Positions 61,612-64,000 of a stretch of 64,000 bases of DNA are shown here, one piece after another (the stretch's first letter is position 1; each line of letters begins with the position of its first letter). Location of the stretch: positions 1,426,001 through 1,490,000 of the forward strand of contig OZ242023.1 in NCBI GenBank assembly GCA_965204915.1. The letters run 5' to 3'. This DNA comes from HK1 sp965204915. Lineage in GTDB: Bacteria; Pseudomonadota; Gammaproteobacteria; HK1. The position numbers and the translations under genes were made by a program. The notes under the pieces are model-generated. The model was not told the DNA's origin. It did not search any database and saw only the letters and a list, made by a program, of their open reading frames with translations.

Positions 61612-62718
61612 CTATGCGGACGATTTGCGCCTGCTGCGCCTGGGCCTGCTCTTGCGTTCCATTTCTTCGTGCAGGTCGTATGACAAGTCGGCCGTCGCAG
61701 CGGCGATCCTCAGCAGCTCCTTGGAGCCGTCGTATCCCGTGGAGAGTATCCCTCGCGCTTTCTCCAGATGTTGCTTTGCCGCCACCAGCGCTTCTTCGAA
61801 CAGGTTCGAGGAAGGGCGGCTGATCTCGAACGCCGAGGAGAGCTCAGCGCCTTGACGCAAGGCCGCCAACGCCTCCCGGTTCGCCAGGACGTCGTCCAGC
61901 CAGCGGAGATGGGGGTTTTGCGACTGGATGACAGGGGGCTTCTTCTCGCTCTTGCTCCCGTACATCCAAACCAGCAGTTCCCGCAGATTGTCTTTCCTCT
62001 CCGCGGGCACCGGCTCTTGCGTTTCCTCATTGGCGGATTGCAGATCCAGAAACACACTGATGCCTGGGTATGAAAGCCCCGTATAGAGGTGGGAAAAAGC
62101 GAAATGTCCACGCCAGCGATCATCACGGCTGAACGCGTCCAGCCTTTCCGCTTGTTCGATGACCATGAGTCCTCGGTACAACCGACGAACCGTGTTGTGC
62201 GTGTCGCCAATCTGATTGGCTATTTCGTCCAGCGGCACACCAAAGTTTCGGTGGACATCGGCGATGTATTGTGATTTCGCGTAGCTGCCCCACTTCGCCG
62301 GCCCGTTCACGTGTTTGAAGCCGAGGTAGCGCCAAGCGTCCTCCCGTGTTTTCAGCAGCCCCGGGATTCGTGCGAGCGACTCTTTGCGCTCGTGGCTGAT
62401 CGTGGGGATGCGGGCGTTGAAGTCCCGCCCTAGTGCCGGTTGGCGAAGCAACTTCACCGCTGCCAGTCTTCGATTCCCTTCGATCACGACGTTTCCGCCG
62501 CCCTCCCTGGTCACGATCACCGGTTCGTGGAGGAAGTAGCCACTCGCGGCAATGGACAGCACCAGCTCCTCGACATCCATCATCTCCCACAACATCTTGA
62601 TGATCTCCGGTTCGCCGCCGCCCGTGTCGAACCCGGCCAGCCGAGGGTTCGCTTCGTCGAACACCAGTTCGGAAACATCGAACAACATGATGTTGTCGGA
62701 ATTCATGTCGTGGTCCAT
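61612..62718 (-). CDS. ParB/sulfiredoxin-domain protein
   Basis: A 368-residue protein. N-terminal ParB fold: LVFDEANPRLAGFDTGGGEP, ELVLSIAASGYFLHEPVIVT, VVIEGNRRLAAVKLLRQPAL (the G-N-R-R nucleotide-binding motif). The middle has an HTH-like segment (VPLDEIANQIGDTHNTVRRL), and the C-terminus is basic (ERKSRPRRSRRKSSA). Such ParB-like proteins outside partition loci occur with methylases in defence or phage DNA-processing clusters. ATG 62718; 62706 is possible. Confidence 0.85.
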   Translation of the reverse strand: MDHDMNSDNIMLFDVSELVFDEANPRLAGFDTGGGEPEIIKMLWEMMDVEELVLSIAASGYFLHEPVIVTREGGGNVVIEGNRRLAAVKLLRQPALGRDFNARIPTISHERKESLARIPGLLKTREDAWRYLGFKHVNGPAKWGSYAKSQYIADVHRNFGVPLDEIANQIGDTHNTVRRLYRGLMVIEQAERLDAFSRDDRWRGHFAFSHLYTGLSYPGISVFLDLQSANEETQEPVPAERKDNLRELLVWMYGSKSEKKPPVIQSQNPHLRWLDDVLANREALAALRQGAELSSAFEISRPSSNLFEEALVAAKQHLEKARGILSTGYDGSKELLRIAAATADLSYDLHEEMERKSRPRRSRRKSSA

Positions 62719-62809
62719 GCTTGCGTCATGTAGAGCCGGGCATCCGCTCCGGATTGAACGGACCACCTGGACGGGCGACCGAACCATTCCGCGATTCCGT
62801 ACATCGTCG

Positions 62810-63685
62810 TCACGAGAACAACGGTTCGGACGTGATGACGAGCTCGGACAGGTGGTGATGGTGTCCGTTCTTCATCGAGAGACACACTGCATCGAAGTTG
62901 AACCTGTGTACCAATTCGACGATCTCGGGTGCGGCGTCATAGGTCATCAGGAAGTTCGACCCGTACTCCGAAAGCATGGAGAACAGGCCGGCGTGGTCGA
63001 TGTTCGAACGCGCGTAGAGACGCGATCCGGCGCGCTTGCCGCCTTGGGCCGTATAGGGCGGATCGAGGAACACCGCGGCTTTTCGACCCCATCCCCGCAA
63101 CAGCATCGGCAGCACCTTCAGGCCATCGCCTTCGAGAAACACGATGCGGTCCGCGTATTCCTGAATCGCGGCCAGCCGCATCGCCAAGGTCTCGGGATAC
63201 CATCGCGACAGTACGCCGCGTCCGTTCTCCCCTTTGCGGTAGAAGGATGCGCCGGGGGCGAGAATGCCGCCGCGACGCGTACGATTGAGTACCAGCGTTC
63301 GGAATCCATGCTCCGCCACCGTCGTGGGGGAATCCTGTGTCAACTGCTGGAGTCGTTCGATGGTCGGCTCGAACCGGCGAATCCGTTCCTGCAACGTCGC
63401 GCCGCTCTCCAGTGCCGAGTGCCAGAACGCCGCGACGTCCCGATCGATCTCCACCATGATGGTGGTGGTGACGAAATCTTCCATGACGGCGGTCAGGGAG
63501 ACGATCGCGCCGCCCGCGAAGGGCTCGATCAGGATGTCCGGCTCGGAGTGCCGCAACCATTTACGGATATGCGGGATCAACCACGTCTTGCCCCCCGGGT
63601 AGCGCAGGGGGCTCCTCTGCGGGACAGAGGCTACGTTGACGACGGGCACCCGCGACGTGGGGAACGCCGCTGCCAGCGTACTCAT
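62810..63685 (-). CDS. D12-class DNA adenine N6-methyltransferase (Dam-like)
   Basis: A 291-residue D12 methylase: PLRYPGGKTWLIPHIRKWL, IEPFAGGAIVSLTAVME (motif I), VVFLDPPYT-like KAAVFLDPPYTAQGGKRAG (motif IV, D-P-P-Y) and MSMLSEYG-like FSMLSEYGSNFLMTYD. It could methylate GATC or another adenine site; whether it is the cell's Dam serving MutH cannot be told. It is the first gene of a cassette inserted between the sugar-binding protein and permease 1. Confidence 0.9.
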   Translation of the reverse strand: MSTLAAAFPTSRVPVVNVASVPQRSPLRYPGGKTWLIPHIRKWLRHSEPDILIEPFAGGAIVSLTAVMEDFVTTTIMVEIDRDVAAFWHSALESGATLQERIRRFEPTIERLQQLTQDSPTTVAEHGFRTLVLNRTRRGGILAPGASFYRKGENGRGVLSRWYPETLAMRLAAIQEYADRIVFLEGDGLKVLPMLLRGWGRKAAVFLDPPYTAQGGKRAGSRLYARSNIDHAGLFSMLSEYGSNFLMTYDAAPEIVELVHRFNFDAVCLSMKNGHHHHLSELVITSEPLFS

Positions 63686-63770
63686 CCCCGTGCTCCTGAA
63701 GGCAGGTCGTCGGGCTTGATGGGGTTACGGTAGTCGCGCATGAGGTTCAGCCGCCGGGGGGTCCCCGGAC

Positions 63771-63809
63771 CCCGGCTCCGGCGCGGCAATCGCCCGCGCC
63801 GGAGCCGGG
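63771..63809 (-). terminator. Strong hairpin downstream of the sugar-binding protein gene
   Basis: CCCGGCTCCGGCGCGG (63771-63786) and CCGCGCCGGAGCCGGG (63794-63809) form a perfect 16-base stem with a 7-base loop, 25 bases after the binding-protein stop. No T-run. In transport operons such stems after the binding-protein gene lower read-through and stabilise the upstream message. Confidence 0.7.
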
Positions 63810-63833
63810 ACCGGAGCAAAGCCGCCGGAGAGG

Positions 63834-64000
63834 CTACATCGCGCCCTCGACGGCGTTGACGAGCTCCTCCACGGCGGTCGCGGAGTCGTACTCGCCGTTG
63901 AAGTGGGCGGTCACCACGTCGTAGAGCGCGTTCTTGACGCCGGCGGGCGCTGCGTGGCCGTGGGCCATGGAGCCGTACAGGGTCCCGTTGGTGTTGGCCT
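63834..64000 (-). CDS. Carbohydrate ABC transporter substrate-binding protein, C-terminal end
   Basis: The last 54 residues (NTNGTLYGSMAHGHAAPAGV, KNALYDVVTAHFNGEYDSAT, AVEELVNAVEGAM, stop TAG 63834-63836); the start is beyond the window. The helical ending with G-x-x-D/E-x-A-x-x-x-L-x-x-A is typical of family 1 sugar-binding proteins. It is the first known gene of the operon whose permeases lie at 56.2-58.1 kb. Confidence 0.8.
   Translation of the reverse strand, partial: ANTNGTLYGSMAHGHAAPAGVKNALYDVVTAHFNGEYDSATAVEELVNAVEGAM

Overview
This 64 kb window is high-GC chromosomal DNA of a gammaproteobacterium. The lineage call rests on mutH, hslVU, the metG-rnfB-nth-DUF1841 run, dapF-xerC, ubiE-ubiJ-ubiB, envC-ctpA and yibN-gpsA arrangements, all typical of Gammaproteobacteria. 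No rRNA, tRNA or CRISPR array was seen.

Layout. 1-3.7 kb: the end of ilvD, a secreted glutamine cyclotransferase flanked by inverted repeats, a small membrane protein and two toxin-antitoxin pairs (Phd/UPF0175 with a DUF3368 PIN toxin; ParDE). 3.8-15 kb (minus strand): ribD, ribE, [RTX protein and transposase scar], ribBA, ribH, nusB, thiL, pgpA, a VOC protein, a second ThiL-like gene, mutH. 15-18.1 kb: phyH-type dioxygenase, tatD, ycaQ. 18.4-30.4 kb (plus strand): metG, rnfB, nth, DUF1841, dapF, xerC, hslV, hslU, DUF971, ubiE, ubiJ, ubiB, often with stop/start overlaps. 30.5-42.7 kb: ctpA and envC (minus), yibN and gpsA, an ACP-FAAL-PlsC fusion followed by an adenylate cyclase, a polyamine-type binding protein and a GESH-motif protein.

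42.9-64 kb is the most unusual part. Underneath lies one minus-strand operon: sugar-binding protein (cut by the window end), permease 1, permease 2, UgpC-type ATPase and two GMC oxidoreductases. It has been opened at successive gene junctions by cassettes of defence, toxin-antitoxin and mobile genes: Dam/ParB/nuclease-like, a restriction-modification pair, PIN/DUF7662, VapBC plus a helicase remnant, ParA plus partner, HEPN/MNT plus HNH. At three junctions the stop-start region of the split gene pair has been copied, so the order is X(full), Y-head copy, cargo, X-tail copy, Y(full), and the stop-start spacing is kept or nearly kept. The same arrangement without cargo occurs at ThiL-like/mutH and thiL/pgpA.

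The two ThiL-like proteins show complementary loss of family motifs, so they may act as two halves of one thiamine-phosphate kinase. Several conserved proteins (FAAL, GMC, ABC ATPase, MetG, ThiL) carry in-frame low-complexity insertions. All functional statements are from reading translated sequence and motifs; no database search was run.
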